Shown here: in pieces, positions 1 through 8,124 of the stretch
Layout of the letters: each line of letters opens with the position of its first letter
How positions within the stretch are numbered: the stretch's first letter is position 1
Source: Oligoflexia bacterium
GTDB lineage: Bacteria > Bdellovibrionota > UBA1018 > CAIPTA01
NCBI GenBank assembly: GCA_023954355.1
Contig: JAMLID010000034.1
Coordinates: 1 to 32,352 of the forward strand
Direction: 5' to 3'
DNA length: 32,352 bases
Translations under genes and position numbers: made by a program
Notes under the pieces: model-generated
Told to the model about the DNA's origin: nothing
The model's input: only the letters and a program-made list of their open reading frames with translations
Database searches by the model: none

Positions 1-101
1 AATCAATTCTCAAAATCCCTTTTCGGTAACATTATTTATGATTCAATTCGCATTTGCATGGGTAATTAAATAATTTATTCTTTAGATCCGATACGTTAGA
101 G

Positions 102-707
102 ATGCTCTATATGATCATTAGGCTAGTCATTTTCTTTGCAGCAGCTTATGCTGTAGAGTTTCCGTGCGAGCAAGAGTGGTCCAAAATGGACAGTATTTTT
201 CAAAAATCTTATGCTTGCGATTATGTTGATGGAAACTGCTACCAAAATGCGCATACTTTGGCCTCCAAATTACTCACTGAACCAGGTATTGATAAAACAC
301 AACTATATGTAGCTTATGTTTATCCACGCCCGGGGAACGCAAGCTCGGTATATGCACGTGGCGGCAGAAACGGATCTCAAGAATGGAAATACCATGTGCT
401 CGTTGTTTATAAAGGGCAAGTGATGGATCATGACCACGGAAAATCTGCCACTATTAAAAAAGTTTCTGACTATATTGAAGATATGTTTGAAAAAGATATT
501 CCTGAAGAAAAAATGATCGAAGGTCAGCACCTCTTTGAACCACGCTCAGATGCTCTAATTCGTTTAATACCGGCCACAGATTATGTAGACCAAACGCTAA
601 GAACGCATTCAGGAGTGATTGATTACCAAAGATATATCAACGATCGTGAAGGTAGATACCCAGCGATGAATATCAAACAGTTTTTAGAAAGGTTTTCTGA
701 TATTTAA
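102..707 (+). CDS. Secreted protein-glutamine deamidase-like cysteine hydrolase
   Basis: The 201-residue product begins with a hydrophobic segment (about residues 4-18) that looks like a signal peptide, so export is likely. Three patches resemble the protein-glutaminase fold (Gln_deamidase_2 type). They are a Cys in a GNCYQNAH context (C46) at the start of a helix, a His in WKYHV (H98), and an Asp in VMDHD (D109). Together they would form a Cys-His-Asp triad on a papain-like core. Members of that family deamidate glutamine side chains in proteins. The family assignment rests on motif order and context, not on an alignment. ATG at 111 (residue 4) is an alternative start with a slightly better-placed AGAG sequence upstream. 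The gene stands alone, convergent with the minus-strand genes that follow. A generic papain-like or transglutaminase-like protein is the main alternative. Confidence 0.6.
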   Translation: MLYMIIRLVIFFAAAYAVEFPCEQEWSKMDSIFQKSYACDYVDGNCYQNAHTLASKLLTEPGIDKTQLYVAYVYPRPGNASSVYARGGRNGSQEWKYHVLVVYKGQVMDHDHGKSATIKKVSDYIEDMFEKDIPEEKMIEGQHLFEPRSDALIRLIPATDYVDQTLRTHSGVIDYQRYINDREGRYPAMNIKQFLERFSDI

Positions 708-845
708 TGTAATAGAAAAGGGCACTCCGTCCACTTAATGCGAACGGAGGTACGACAAGAACGTCACTCTTTTTGATTTTCGCAAATACCGCAGGTCAAA
801 AAGAAACTTACGCACGCATTTATCGAGATTAGATATTTTCTAAAG

Positions 846-1181
846 TTAGTTACCTGATTTTGCAAGCCTTAGTGGTATTTTTCTAGACATATTATTAATT
901 TTTAGCAACCTCGATTTACACCAACGCTCTAACTTTCTTAATACTATTACTTGTGCCTTTTCTAAAGCAACACTTGCCAACCGGTGCGAAGTTTCTACAG
1001 TAAACGGAAAACTTATAGAACCAACTTCAATATTACAGTAATAGTGTTCTCCGATTTTTTCCATAATTGCTACAACTTTAGCATCACTAGGAGAGCGCTC
1101 TATTATTTCATCCATAATTAAATACGCTTTATTTTTTAAGGCATCATCGGGGTTGAAGCCTTTAAAGTTTAAATACTCCAT
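846..1181 (-). CDS. Small protein, possibly ribosome-hibernation (HPF/RaiA)-like
   Basis: This 111-residue protein has a strong ribosome-binding site (GGAGG about 5 nt before the ATG), so it is probably translated. Its predicted pattern is a helix (about residues 12-30), short strands (35-62) and a long helix (64-90) ending in a basic tail. The segments AKVVAIMEK, YYCNIEVGS and the helix ending RKLERW recall the beta-alpha-beta-beta-beta-alpha layout of HPF/RaiA proteins, which bind idle 70S ribosomes. The resemblance is at the level of layout only and the function is tentative. It lies downstream of a small secreted-protein gene on the same strand with a 33-bp gap, so the two may be co-transcribed. 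Confidence 0.55.
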   Translation of the reverse strand: MEYLNFKGFNPDDALKNKAYLIMDEIIERSPSDAKVVAIMEKIGEHYYCNIEVGSISFPFTVETSHRLASVALEKAQVIVLRKLERWCKSRLLKINNMSRKIPLRLAKSGN

Positions 1182-1214
1182 TTTTACCTCCAGATTTTTT
1201 TACTAAACACTTCT

Positions 1215-1484
1215 CTATCTATTCATAGACAGTTTTTTTTGTACATTGGATGAATTTGCAATCTCATCAAATTGAGTATTGCAGGTTTCATTTTTAAAAA
1301 AAGACGATTGTATATCAGTGCATGACTTAACAACTTCTCTTTGATTTAAGAGCTTACTCCATTTACTAATTTGAGTTTCATTATTGATAAATTCTGGACT
1401 TGCATCAACGAAACCACTTGTTACAAGTAGAGCTAATAATAACGAAACCGGATAAAGATCCCCTTTCCTTGCTTTCTTTCTCAT
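1215..1484 (-). CDS. Small secreted hypothetical protein
   Basis: The 89-residue product has a basic N-terminus (MRKKARKGD) followed by a hydrophobic stretch (about residues 12-24) and an Ala-Ser-Pro boundary near residue 29, as in a Sec signal peptide. The mature part is about 60 residues, polar, with two cysteines (roughly positions 55 and 68) that could form a disulfide in the periplasm or outside the cell. An excellent Shine-Dalgarno (AAGGAGGT) sits 7 nt before the ATG. I recognise no family. The 181-bp spacer upstream, shared with the 3' end of the photolyase gene, is AT-rich and presumably holds its promoter. Confidence 0.6.
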   Translation of the reverse strand: MRKKARKGDLYPVSLLLALLVTSGFVDASPEFINNETQISKWSKLLNQREVVKSCTDIQSSFFKNETCNTQFDEIANSSNVQKKLSMNR

Positions 1485-1665
1485 ACAATTACCTCCTTTT
1501 GTTTTTCACGCCTCTTCCTACATATGGCGAAAAATGAGATGGTTTTAAGACATTCCTAGTCTTTATAATTTATGAATGGTTTTGATGAAAAAAATGTCAA
1601 GCATCGAAAAGCAAAAAAATTGTTATATTTTTTTTGCAATATTTCACGGATATTTTAGTCAGATT

Positions 1666-3150
1666 TTATTTAGTCGTTACTCTTTCTTTTAAGGCTAAAG
1701 CTCTTTCTTCAAGATAGGAAAATCGTTCTGCGGGAATTTTTTCAACAGATCTTACCATCATAGCCATCCTATGATTTTTTGAAAATTTATCTTTATGTTT
1801 TTTAATGAACGTCCAATAAAGGCCATCTACTTCGTCACACCAATCAGAGTGTTTATAGTTAGCCATTTTCTTATAGTAATTTGACCCACAAATATAGGGT
1901 TTTGTAGCAAAAAGACCACCATCCGAAAAAAGTGCCATCCCATATACATTAGGGCACATAACCCAATCGGAAGAGTCAATAAACATTTCCATAAACCAGC
2001 GATAAGACTCCTTGGGATCAACCTCTAACAGAACCATTAGAGAACCCACCACCATTAAACGCTCAATATGATGGGCATAACCGTATTTCTGTACTTTTTT
2101 AATAACATCATCTAATGGTTCTATCCCTGTATTTGCTGAATACCATAATGAATTCAGTTTTCTCTTATGAGAAAAATAATTTGAAGATTCTTGTAGTTCA
2201 CTATGCTCTTGATAAACACCCCTAACGAATTCTCTCCAGCCAATAATTTGTCTGATAAACCCTTCGAGAGAATTTATAGGAATTCTTTTATCTTTTGCCG
2301 TTTTCAACGCAGTACTTATACAATTTTTTGGAGTTATAAGACCTGAGTTTAAATATGGTGTTAAAATTGAATGATAAACAAAATCGTTCTCTTTTGAAAT
2401 TGCATCTTCGTAAGGACCAAAATGAGAAAATCTGTTTTCAAAAAAATCTTTTGCCCATTGGTAGGCCCCTTTACGATCTGTTGGTAGCCAAAAATTCGCT
2501 CCTTGACCTGGATGGTCGCTAAACTCTTGCTCTACCAATTCGATTACTTCTTTGTCTATATTGTCTAATCTGTAATGTGGCGGCTTTGGACAAATATGAT
2601 TTTTTGGAAGTGATATTCGATTCTCAGAGTCAAAGCTCCACTTGCCACCGTGAGGTCGTAGTTTATGATCAACCAAAATTTTATGCTTCTTTCTTTGAGC
2701 CTCATAAAACGATTTCATAAATAGTTTTTTTGCATTTAACTTTAAAAAATCGTCCCTTTTTGTCAGAAACATCGGACTTGAAAAAAACTCAATCTTGCAC
2801 TCTTCGTTGTCAAATCTTTCTAAAATTCTTTTTTCAAAAAATTTATCTTCTATCTCAAACATTATAAGGTGTTTGCTCTTTTTTTGATTCATGAATTTGA
2901 ATAAACTATCTTCAAACGAAACTCCTTTATCGTTCAATTTTTCATAGTGCACTAGAAATCCCGTTTGTTTAAACTCAAGTGCATACTTTCTCATGGCAGA
3001 TAAAAAGAAAATAATCTTGTGCTTATGAAAGCGATACTGCGTACAAAGACTTCTGTCTTCGCGCATAAAAATACAAACTTGTTTTTTATTTTCTATTGGG
3101 ATTAATTCAGGCTTGAAAAGTTGGTTGCCGAGAATACAAACTACTTTCAT
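1666..3150 (-). CDS. Cryptochrome/photolyase-related protein (CryPro/PhrB family) lacking canonical Fe-S cysteines
   Basis: At 494 residues this matches the prokaryotic FeS-BCP/CryPro family, whose members repair (6-4) photoproducts with FAD in a light-driven reaction (Agrobacterium PhrB is the type). The N-terminal Rossmann-like domain (about 1-130) begins VVCILGNQL. The helical FAD domain shows IIGWREFVRGVY (302-313), YAHHIERLMV (358-367), SSDWVMCPNVYGM (393-405) and FSDGGLFATKPY (408-419). In PhrB four cysteines hold a [4Fe-4S] cluster. Here the first is replaced in the EPLDD segment (near 345), and the C-terminal Cys cluster is shortened to SDWCDEVDGLYW with one Cys (C438). C399 and C421 are at other places. 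The cluster is therefore probably absent or altered. It is the last gene of an operon with a DCC protein and a membrane protein, 4 bp after the latter; GGTGA serves as its ribosome-binding site. Confidence 0.85.
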   Translation of the reverse strand: MKVVCILGNQLFKPELIPIENKKQVCIFMREDRSLCTQYRFHKHKIIFFLSAMRKYALEFKQTGFLVHYEKLNDKGVSFEDSLFKFMNQKKSKHLIMFEIEDKFFEKRILERFDNEECKIEFFSSPMFLTKRDDFLKLNAKKLFMKSFYEAQRKKHKILVDHKLRPHGGKWSFDSENRISLPKNHICPKPPHYRLDNIDKEVIELVEQEFSDHPGQGANFWLPTDRKGAYQWAKDFFENRFSHFGPYEDAISKENDFVYHSILTPYLNSGLITPKNCISTALKTAKDKRIPINSLEGFIRQIIGWREFVRGVYQEHSELQESSNYFSHKRKLNSLWYSANTGIEPLDDVIKKVQKYGYAHHIERLMVVGSLMVLLEVDPKESYRWFMEMFIDSSDWVMCPNVYGMALFSDGGLFATKPYICGSNYYKKMANYKHSDWCDEVDGLYWTFIKKHKDKFSKNHRMAMMVRSVEKIPAERFSYLEERALALKERVTTK

Positions 3151-3154
3151 TTGA

Positions 3155-3589
3155 TCACCATTTTATATTTTCTAGTGCATAGAGAAAAAATATAAAACTT
3201 CTCACCAACCAAATTACAGTTCTTGGCCAATTACAACAAACCAATTGCTTCCACGCTTTTTCATTAAAACCATGACTTAGCTTTGAGTGTGCAGGTACGC
3301 TGCCGAAAAAAGTAAATACCCATAAGACAATTACCGCAAAGGCATTTAGGTAAAATAAATTTCCAAAACGCATCGCTAGCCATAAACCCGATATGAGTTC
3401 AAAAATCATAGCTGGTCCAGCAATTAACCCAAGAGAGGCAGAATGTCTTTTATGAAAACTTATAAAATTATCTTTTTCGATTTGTTTAAAACTAGGGTAA
3501 TGCGTGAGTTGAATTACAGAAATTACTCCTGTCATAAAAAAACAAGTTAATATTTGAACGACTAGAGCATATTGATCAAAATAATTCAT
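3155..3589 (-). CDS. Four-helix integral membrane protein in photolyase operon
   Basis: About 144 residues with four hydrophobic helices, starting QYALVVQILTCFFMTG, SLGLIAGPAMIF, LNAFAVIVLWVF and VIWLVRSFIFFL. The loop LTHYPSF after helix 1 and the NWPRT motif before helix 4 are distinctive. The layout resembles small DUF1772-type membrane proteins, but I cannot assign a family. I chose the ATG at 3589, 1 nt after the TAA of the upstream DCC gene, which suggests translational coupling. An in-frame ATG at 3628 would overlap that gene by 38 bp and has no visible ribosome-binding site. The photolyase ATG follows 4 bp after its stop, so the three genes form one operon. Confidence 0.7.
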   Translation of the reverse strand: MNYFDQYALVVQILTCFFMTGVISVIQLTHYPSFKQIEKDNFISFHKRHSASLGLIAGPAMIFELISGLWLAMRFGNLFYLNAFAVIVLWVFTFFGSVPAHSKLSHGFNEKAWKQLVCCNWPRTVIWLVRSFIFFLYALENIKW

Positions 3590-3590
3590 T

Positions 3591-3995
3591 TTAGCTTTTA
3601 TTGAATTCGCAAAACGAACTATTTTCACATGATTTGCGAGGTAGTAACGGCCTAATATAAGTAAATATCTTGTATAAGAAAATAAGAAATATTTTTATAG
3701 GGAAAAAGCTAGCCAATTTTGCAAGCACTCTTAAAGATGGTATATTCTGCCAAATACAAATGAAGGCATTAACTCCCGTTTGTATATTGCCATCTTGATC
3801 TTTTACGTGCAGCTTTTTATGGATATCAACTGGATTCAAGCCCTCACTAGAAGCATTAAATTTTTCGTCAAAAATATCTATAAACTCAATGGATTCAGCG
3901 CCATTCATTTTTTTATAATGATTAATTTCTCTAGAACATAAGCTACAGAGACCATCGTAATATACCGAAATCACTTTTTGAGAATCTATGCGCAT
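3591..3995 (-). CDS. DCC-type thiol-disulfide oxidoreductase (DUF393)
   Basis: This 134-residue protein carries the family signature near the N-terminus, VYYDGLCSLCSREI, with Asp14 and a CxxC pair (C17, C20), so it belongs to the DCC/DUF393 thioredoxin-like family. A hydrophobic segment near residues 98-113 may sit in or on the membrane. Two more cysteines (in the KSCENSSFCEF tail) follow. DCC proteins are often found beside photolyase genes, which fits this operon, although their substrate is generally unknown. It is the first gene of the operon and the nearest to the long palindrome at 4075-4106, so its expression is likely controlled from there. Confidence 0.85.
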   Translation of the reverse strand: MRIDSQKVISVYYDGLCSLCSREINHYKKMNGAESIEFIDIFDEKFNASSEGLNPVDIHKKLHVKDQDGNIQTGVNAFICIWQNIPSLRVLAKLASFFPIKIFLIFLYKIFTYIRPLLPRKSCENSSFCEFNKS

Positions 3996-4074
3996 AAATA
4001 AACTCAGATATTTAAACCTAACAATGTTTTTTTAAACTCACCTAAGGGCCTACGATTAGATTAACTCTATCTCA

Positions 4075-4106
4075 TATTTTTGTATAGAAAATTCTATACA
4101 AAAATA
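4075..4106. promoter_or_regulatory. 32-bp near-perfect palindrome upstream of the photolyase operon
   Basis: Two perfect 15-bp arms (TATTTTTGTATAGAA and its reverse complement) are separated by AA. The site lies 80 bp upstream of the DCC start and 74 bp downstream of the tlpA-like stop, both on the minus strand. The inner core TGTATAG/CTATACA looks like a dimeric regulator's operator. It has no GC-rich stem, so a simple terminator is less likely, though an AT-rich hairpin in the tlpA transcript cannot be excluded. Confidence 0.5.
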
Positions 4107-4118
4107 CACAGTAAAATT

Positions 4119-4142
4119 AAGCTCTTATATCGCTATGAGCTT
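4119..4142 (-). terminator. Weak hairpin after tlpA-like gene
   Basis: Arms AAGCTC and GAGCTT (6 bp) enclose 12 nt. Read on the minus strand they lie about 40 nt past the tlpA-like stop and are followed by a short T-rich stretch (AATTTT). The stem is short, so this is only a possible terminator. Confidence 0.25.
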
Positions 4143-4179
4143 TTGCCACAGCATTCGCTACTAACTAAGAAATAATGCT

Positions 4180-4677
4180 CTATAGATCTCTAAGTCTTGC
4201 TTCAAGACTAGCGCTAAGGCCTGTCGTTTTCCATTTTACTTTACCCTGGTCATCTACCAGAACAAGCGTTGGAGTGGCCACGACTTCATAGATTTTTGCG
4301 GCATCTGCTTTTTCATCCGTTGCCACTAGAAAGGTATACCCCTTTTCTTTTACTACCTCTTCTACTGTCTTTTTATCTTCTCCCCATGAAATCGCAATAA
4401 TGCTTTCAGGCTTTAGAGAGCCCCTATCAATCATGGCCTGTATTCGCGCGAGCTCTACACTACATGGCGCACACCATGTAGCCCAAAAAATTATAGCATG
4501 TGATTTTGCCATTGGTATTTGAAGAGAATCACCATTTAAAAGTTTAACGCTAGCTAAAGGTGCTTGCTGCCCTTCGCTTTTGCTATTAGACAACCAAAGA
4601 GGTATTTTTTGCGCTAGCATGAAAAGTAAAATTCCCGCAAACGCGATATTCAAAATTTTTGAAATGTATTTTTTCAT
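4180..4677 (-). CDS. TlpA/ResA-like membrane-anchored thioredoxin
   Basis: The 165-residue protein has an N-terminal signal anchor (about residues 8-24) that would hold the domain on the periplasmic face. The thioredoxin fold shows the redox motif WCAPC (C69, C72) within IFWATWCAPCSVELARI and the cis-proline loop VATPTLVLVDDQG (P136). TlpA/ResA proteins reduce or exchange disulfides, often for cytochrome maturation or stress repair. There is no cytochrome gene here, so the substrate is unknown. It is transcribed toward the DCC/photolyase operon. Another thiol-redox protein lies next door, but the 184-bp spacer with palindrome suggests separate control. Confidence 0.88.
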   Translation of the reverse strand: MKKYISKILNIAFAGILLFMLAQKIPLWLSNSKSEGQQAPLASVKLLNGDSLQIPMAKSHAIIFWATWCAPCSVELARIQAMIDRGSLKPESIIAISWGEDKKTVEEVVKEKGYTFLVATDEKADAAKIYEVVATPTLVLVDDQGKVKWKTTGLSASLEARLRDL

Positions 4678-4718
4678 GTCCTCACACCTTTTTCTCGAAA
4701 TTATAGATATAAAACTGC

Positions 4719-5594
4719 CTAGTAAGCACTAAATGCCTTAAGCAATGCCTCAGCTGCTCGTCCAAGACTATCTTCAAACTTATGATAAAGACGAGGATAC
4801 AAAATATGTTGATTTGCTATTTCAGTATTCAATACGCACAATGTTTTTTTTCTGAGTTCTTGCGACACCATATAATCAGGTAACCAACCGTATCCGAGTT
4901 TTTTCAAAATTGCCTGTTTTTTGGTATAGAAATCGTTCACTATAAAGATGGACTTTAGTTCTATTTGCTCTGTACTAAGACCTATACCAGCTGTAGAGCC
5001 CCTTACTCCGATATAAGTAAAATTGTTCAATTCTGAAACTGAAATCTTTTTCTTCTCTTTACTAAGGGGAAAATCTTTACTTGCTACCAACAACACCTTC
5101 AGTGATTTTAATTGAATGGAGGGATTCTTTTGCTGCTGGTTTGGCAAAATAGTTAACATCATATCTGCGTCTTCTTGATCGAATCGCTTTTCAACCTCAT
5201 CTAAGTGGGCTGAAGCGACTTTAATTTCTGTAGGTATATCGTCTTTGTTAATTTTTAAAAGCACATCACTTATAGTGTTAAAATCAATAACACCATCGTA
5301 TACCAGACTCACTCTTGGCTCCCATCCGCCTTTTAGTTTTCTACAAACATGAGTGATTTCTTCCGTAGTATTGAGCAGCTTTTTACAATACTTCAAAATC
5401 AATAGACCCTCAGAAGTTAACGCGCTTCTATACCCCGTTCGATCAAAAAGCTTCAACTGTAGCTCTTCTTCAAGTTGCTTTACCGAATACATCACAGCCG
5501 AATGGCCTTTTCCCAATCTCTTTGCTGCTTTTTGAAAAGTACCTTCTTTTGCTACAGCTGCGAAGGCAGCAGCTTGATCGATCGTTATGTTCAT
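4719..5594 (-). CDS. LysR-family transcriptional regulator
   Basis: This is a typical LysR-type regulator of about 291 residues. The N-terminal winged HTH begins MNITIDQAAAFAAVAKEG and contains FQKAAKRLGKGHSAVMYSVKQLEEELQLKLFDR. A periplasmic-binding-protein-like effector domain follows. I chose the ATG at 5594 because LysR proteins nearly always begin just before the first HTH helix. An upstream in-frame ATG at 5636 would lie inside the palindromic operator. The gene is divergent from the hydroxyphenylpyruvate dioxygenase operon 129 bp away, so by LysR convention it probably regulates that operon in response to an aromatic metabolite. No strong Shine-Dalgarno is visible. Confidence 0.9.
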   Translation of the reverse strand: MNITIDQAAAFAAVAKEGTFQKAAKRLGKGHSAVMYSVKQLEEELQLKLFDRTGYRSALTSEGLLILKYCKKLLNTTEEITHVCRKLKGGWEPRVSLVYDGVIDFNTISDVLLKINKDDIPTEIKVASAHLDEVEKRFDQEDADMMLTILPNQQQKNPSIQLKSLKVLLVASKDFPLSKEKKKISVSELNNFTYIGVRGSTAGIGLSTEQIELKSIFIVNDFYTKKQAILKKLGYGWLPDYMVSQELRKKTLCVLNTEIANQHILYPRLYHKFEDSLGRAAEALLKAFSAY

Positions 5595-5613
5595 ATATTC
5601 AAAATATTGTCTA

Positions 5614-5640
5614 ATTATTGAACAATGAATGTACAATAAT
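5614..5640. promoter_or_regulatory. Putative LysR operator between divergent genes
   Basis: Arms ATTATTG and CAATAAT are perfect inverted repeats 13 nt apart. They extend to 10-bp arms with one mismatch and a 7-nt spacer. LysR proteins bind dyads of this kind (T-N11-A core). The site is 20 bp upstream of the chosen LysR start and 84 bp upstream of the dioxygenase start. Confidence 0.5.
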
Positions 5641-5723
5641 TGATCTATTTTTCAACATTTTTATTCGATATTATTTTTTAATATATGAAGCCCTAGCAAG
5701 CCTACACTTATAATGGAGAAAAA

Positions 5724-6770
5724 ATGTCTAAAAACCCTTTGCAACTAAATGGAATCGATTTTGTAGAGTTCTCTGCGCCAGCAGCAAACCACTTTCACAA
5801 TCTTTTTCTAGATTTTGGATTTTCTAAAATTGCTAGACATTATGAAAAAGATATCGATTTATACCGTCAAAACGATATTAGCTTTTTCGCTAATTATGAG
5901 CCACGCTCATTTGCCTCAGAATTTCAAACCCAACATGGTCCCTCAATTTCATCTATGGGTTGGAGGGTGAAAAATGCTAAAGAGGCCTTTAAGTTAGCTG
6001 TATCTCGTGGAGCAAAGCCCTGCCTAAAGGGAGACTTTCAGTATATAAATCACTTAGCAGTTCCAGCTATCTATGGCATAGGCGATAGCTTAATCTACTT
6101 TATTGAGCCTGATGAAGCAGGAAAATTCTCTTATAGCAGATTTGGTTTTGAATTGTTGCAAGACCCCGTAATCGTAAAAGAGAAAGGCTTTCTAGTTATT
6201 GATCACCTAACCAATAATGTTCATAAAGGAACCATGAAGGCGTGGGCAGATTTTTACAAAAATATTTTTGGGTTCGAAGAAGTTCGTTACTTTGACATTA
6301 AAGGCAAAAAGACTAGTTTGACGTCTTACGCACTAAAATCTCCCTGTGGAAAATTCTGTATACCTATAAATGAAGCAGACGAAGCTAAATCACAAATCAA
6401 TGAATATTTAGAGATGTATAATGGGCCGGGCATTCAACACTTAGCCTTTTTAACTAATGATATTTTGAAATCTCTAGATGCTTTGAAGGGCACATCGATT
6501 GAAACACTAGATATTTCTCCAGAATATTATCGTTCTGTTTTTCAACGCGTGCCAAATGTAAAAGAAAACAAGCAAAAAATTGAAGATCTACAAGTGCTCG
6601 TTGACGGAGATGATAAAGGATATCTTTTACAAATTTTTACTAAAAATATTATTGGCCCCATATTTATAGAAATCATTCAAAGAGAAAATCATCTTTCTTT
6701 TGGTGAAGGTAATTTTCAAGCCCTTTTTGACTCTATAGAGAGAGACCAAATGAAAAGAGGAGTTTTATAA
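5724..6770 (+). CDS. hppD: 4-hydroxyphenylpyruvate dioxygenase
   Basis: HPPD converts 4-hydroxyphenylpyruvate and O2 to homogentisate and CO2 in tyrosine breakdown. The 348-residue length fits bacterial HPPD. The two VOC domains are clear, and the C-terminal one carries the Fe(II) ligands H161 (VIDHLTNNV), H239 (GIQHLAFLTNDI) and E316 (GPIFIEIIQR). The family's closing motif FGEGNFQALFDSIERDQ is intact. A GGAG Shine-Dalgarno sits 5 nt before the ATG. The stop codon overlaps the next ATG (TAATG), coupling it to phenylalanine hydroxylase. Together these take Phe to Tyr and, after transamination, to homogentisate. No homogentisate 1,2-dioxygenase is present in the window. Confidence 0.96.
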   Translation: MSKNPLQLNGIDFVEFSAPAANHFHNLFLDFGFSKIARHYEKDIDLYRQNDISFFANYEPRSFASEFQTQHGPSISSMGWRVKNAKEAFKLAVSRGAKPCLKGDFQYINHLAVPAIYGIGDSLIYFIEPDEAGKFSYSRFGFELLQDPVIVKEKGFLVIDHLTNNVHKGTMKAWADFYKNIFGFEEVRYFDIKGKKTSLTSYALKSPCGKFCIPINEADEAKSQINEYLEMYNGPGIQHLAFLTNDILKSLDALKGTSIETLDISPEYYRSVFQRVPNVKENKQKIEDLQVLVDGDDKGYLLQIFTKNIIGPIFIEIIQRENHLSFGEGNFQALFDSIERDQMKRGVL

Positions 6771-7498
6771 TGCACTCACTACCCATTGGACAAACTCAAA
6801 AAAACTTTGGAACTGATGGGCTCGAGTGCTGGAAATCAATTTTATCAGAACACAGCAAGACTCGATCAAATCAAGTGTACGAATTATTTGATCAGGGCAT
6901 AACTAGACTTGGAATAGAGCCGAACCAAATACCAGACGTAAACGAAATTAATAGACGTCTTGAGCCTATGACAGGATGGAGAGGAATACTGGTAAATGGC
7001 TTAGAAGAGGGTTCTGTTTTTTATAAGATGCTCGCAAATCGATTATTTCCTATTGGAAATTTTATTCGTGATAAAAAAGACCTAAGCTACACACCGGAAC
7101 CAGATATTGTTCACGATCTTTATGGGCACTTACCATTTTTAACTGATAAAAAATATGCAGACTTTTGTCAAAAACTTGGTGAGGCTGCTTGTCGAGTAAT
7201 GGATCGCCCAGATTTACTACGCCAATATGAACGATTCTTCTGGTTTACAGTTGAGTTTGCGTTAGTCAATACTCCAAAAGGCAATCGTATTTTCGGAGCT
7301 GGGATAGCCTCTTCTATTGGTGAATGCACGTATGCACTTAGCAAAGAACCAGAGCTTTTGCCATTTGATGTCGATACTATCCGAAAACAAGAATTTCGAA
7401 TCGACCAAATGCAAGCAAAACTTTTTCTCCTTGAAAGCCCAGAACAACTTTACGAAAGCCTAAATGAATTAATCAGCAAGGTGGAAAATGATCGTTAA
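6770..7498 (+). CDS. phhA: Phenylalanine 4-hydroxylase (pterin-dependent)
   Basis: This enzyme hydroxylates phenylalanine to tyrosine using tetrahydropterin and O2. At 242 residues it matches the single-domain bacterial form without the ACT regulatory domain of animal enzymes. The non-haem iron facial triad is visible: H115 and H120 in DIVHDLYGHLPFL, and E162 in FWFTVEFAL. Other conserved pieces are MTGWRG (near 68) and GAGIASSIGECTYAL (near 177-191). It overlaps hppD by 1 nt, so the two are translated together. No pterin recycling gene (phhB) is present nearby. Confidence 0.96.
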   Translation: MHSLPIGQTQKNFGTDGLECWKSILSEHSKTRSNQVYELFDQGITRLGIEPNQIPDVNEINRRLEPMTGWRGILVNGLEEGSVFYKMLANRLFPIGNFIRDKKDLSYTPEPDIVHDLYGHLPFLTDKKYADFCQKLGEAACRVMDRPDLLRQYERFFWFTVEFALVNTPKGNRIFGAGIASSIGECTYALSKEPELLPFDVDTIRKQEFRIDQMQAKLFLLESPEQLYESLNELISKVENDR

Positions 7499-7518
7499 TT
7501 CACGAAATGGGGACTTAT

Positions 7519-8067
7519 ATGATTAATATAGAAAAAATTCATCACGTTGCTTATCGCTGCAAAGACGCTAAAGAGACCGTCGCTTGGTATAGAAAATACT
7601 TAAATATGGATCTCTTGGTCTGCATTGCCGAAGATAAAGTACCCTCAACGAAAGAACCAAATCCCTATATGCATGTATTTTTAGACGCAGGAATGGGAAA
7701 TATCTTAGCATTTTTTGAAATCACCGGAGAAAAAGAAATGAGCCGTGATTTAAATACACCTCTATGGGTACAACACATAGCGTTTCAACTCAAAAATGAA
7801 AAAGAATTAATCGATGCAAAAGAAGAATTAGTAAATAAGGGGCTAGATGTCTTAGGAATTACCGAGCACGGGATTATACGTTCTATCTATTTTTTTGATC
7901 CAAATGGTCATCGTATTGAATTAACTTGTGTAACTGGTACAGAGCAACAGATGAAAAGTTTAAAATCAATCGCACCTGAAATGCTAGACGAGTGGTCCAA
8001 AACAAAAACACCTCCTAGACAGAGTGCCTGGCTACATGAAAATGAATTTAAAAAGAATGTAAAATAA
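7519..8067 (+). CDS. VOC-superfamily (glyoxalase-like) protein
   Basis: About 182 residues form a single vicinal-oxygen-chelate domain. Likely metal ligands are the His pair in KIHHVAYRC, the His in WVQHIAFQL, and the Glu in HRIELTC near residue 135. The tail is charged and lysine-rich. I chose ATG at 7519 because GGGGA lies 5 nt upstream of it and VOC domains normally start at IEKIHHVAYR; the in-frame ATG at 7507 contains that Shine-Dalgarno. It is 20 bp after the phenylalanine hydroxylase gene and probably shares its operon. A role in processing an aromatic-pathway intermediate or its toxic by-product is plausible, but the reaction is unknown. Confidence 0.85.
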   Translation: MINIEKIHHVAYRCKDAKETVAWYRKYLNMDLLVCIAEDKVPSTKEPNPYMHVFLDAGMGNILAFFEITGEKEMSRDLNTPLWVQHIAFQLKNEKELIDAKEELVNKGLDVLGITEHGIIRSIYFFDPNGHRIELTCVTGTEQQMKSLKSIAPEMLDEWSKTKTPPRQSAWLHENEFKKNVK

Positions 8068-8124
8068 ATTTCAGATTCAAAATCAATTACGTTAAGCTTG
8101 CTCTAAGATGAAAGAGCTTGCCAT

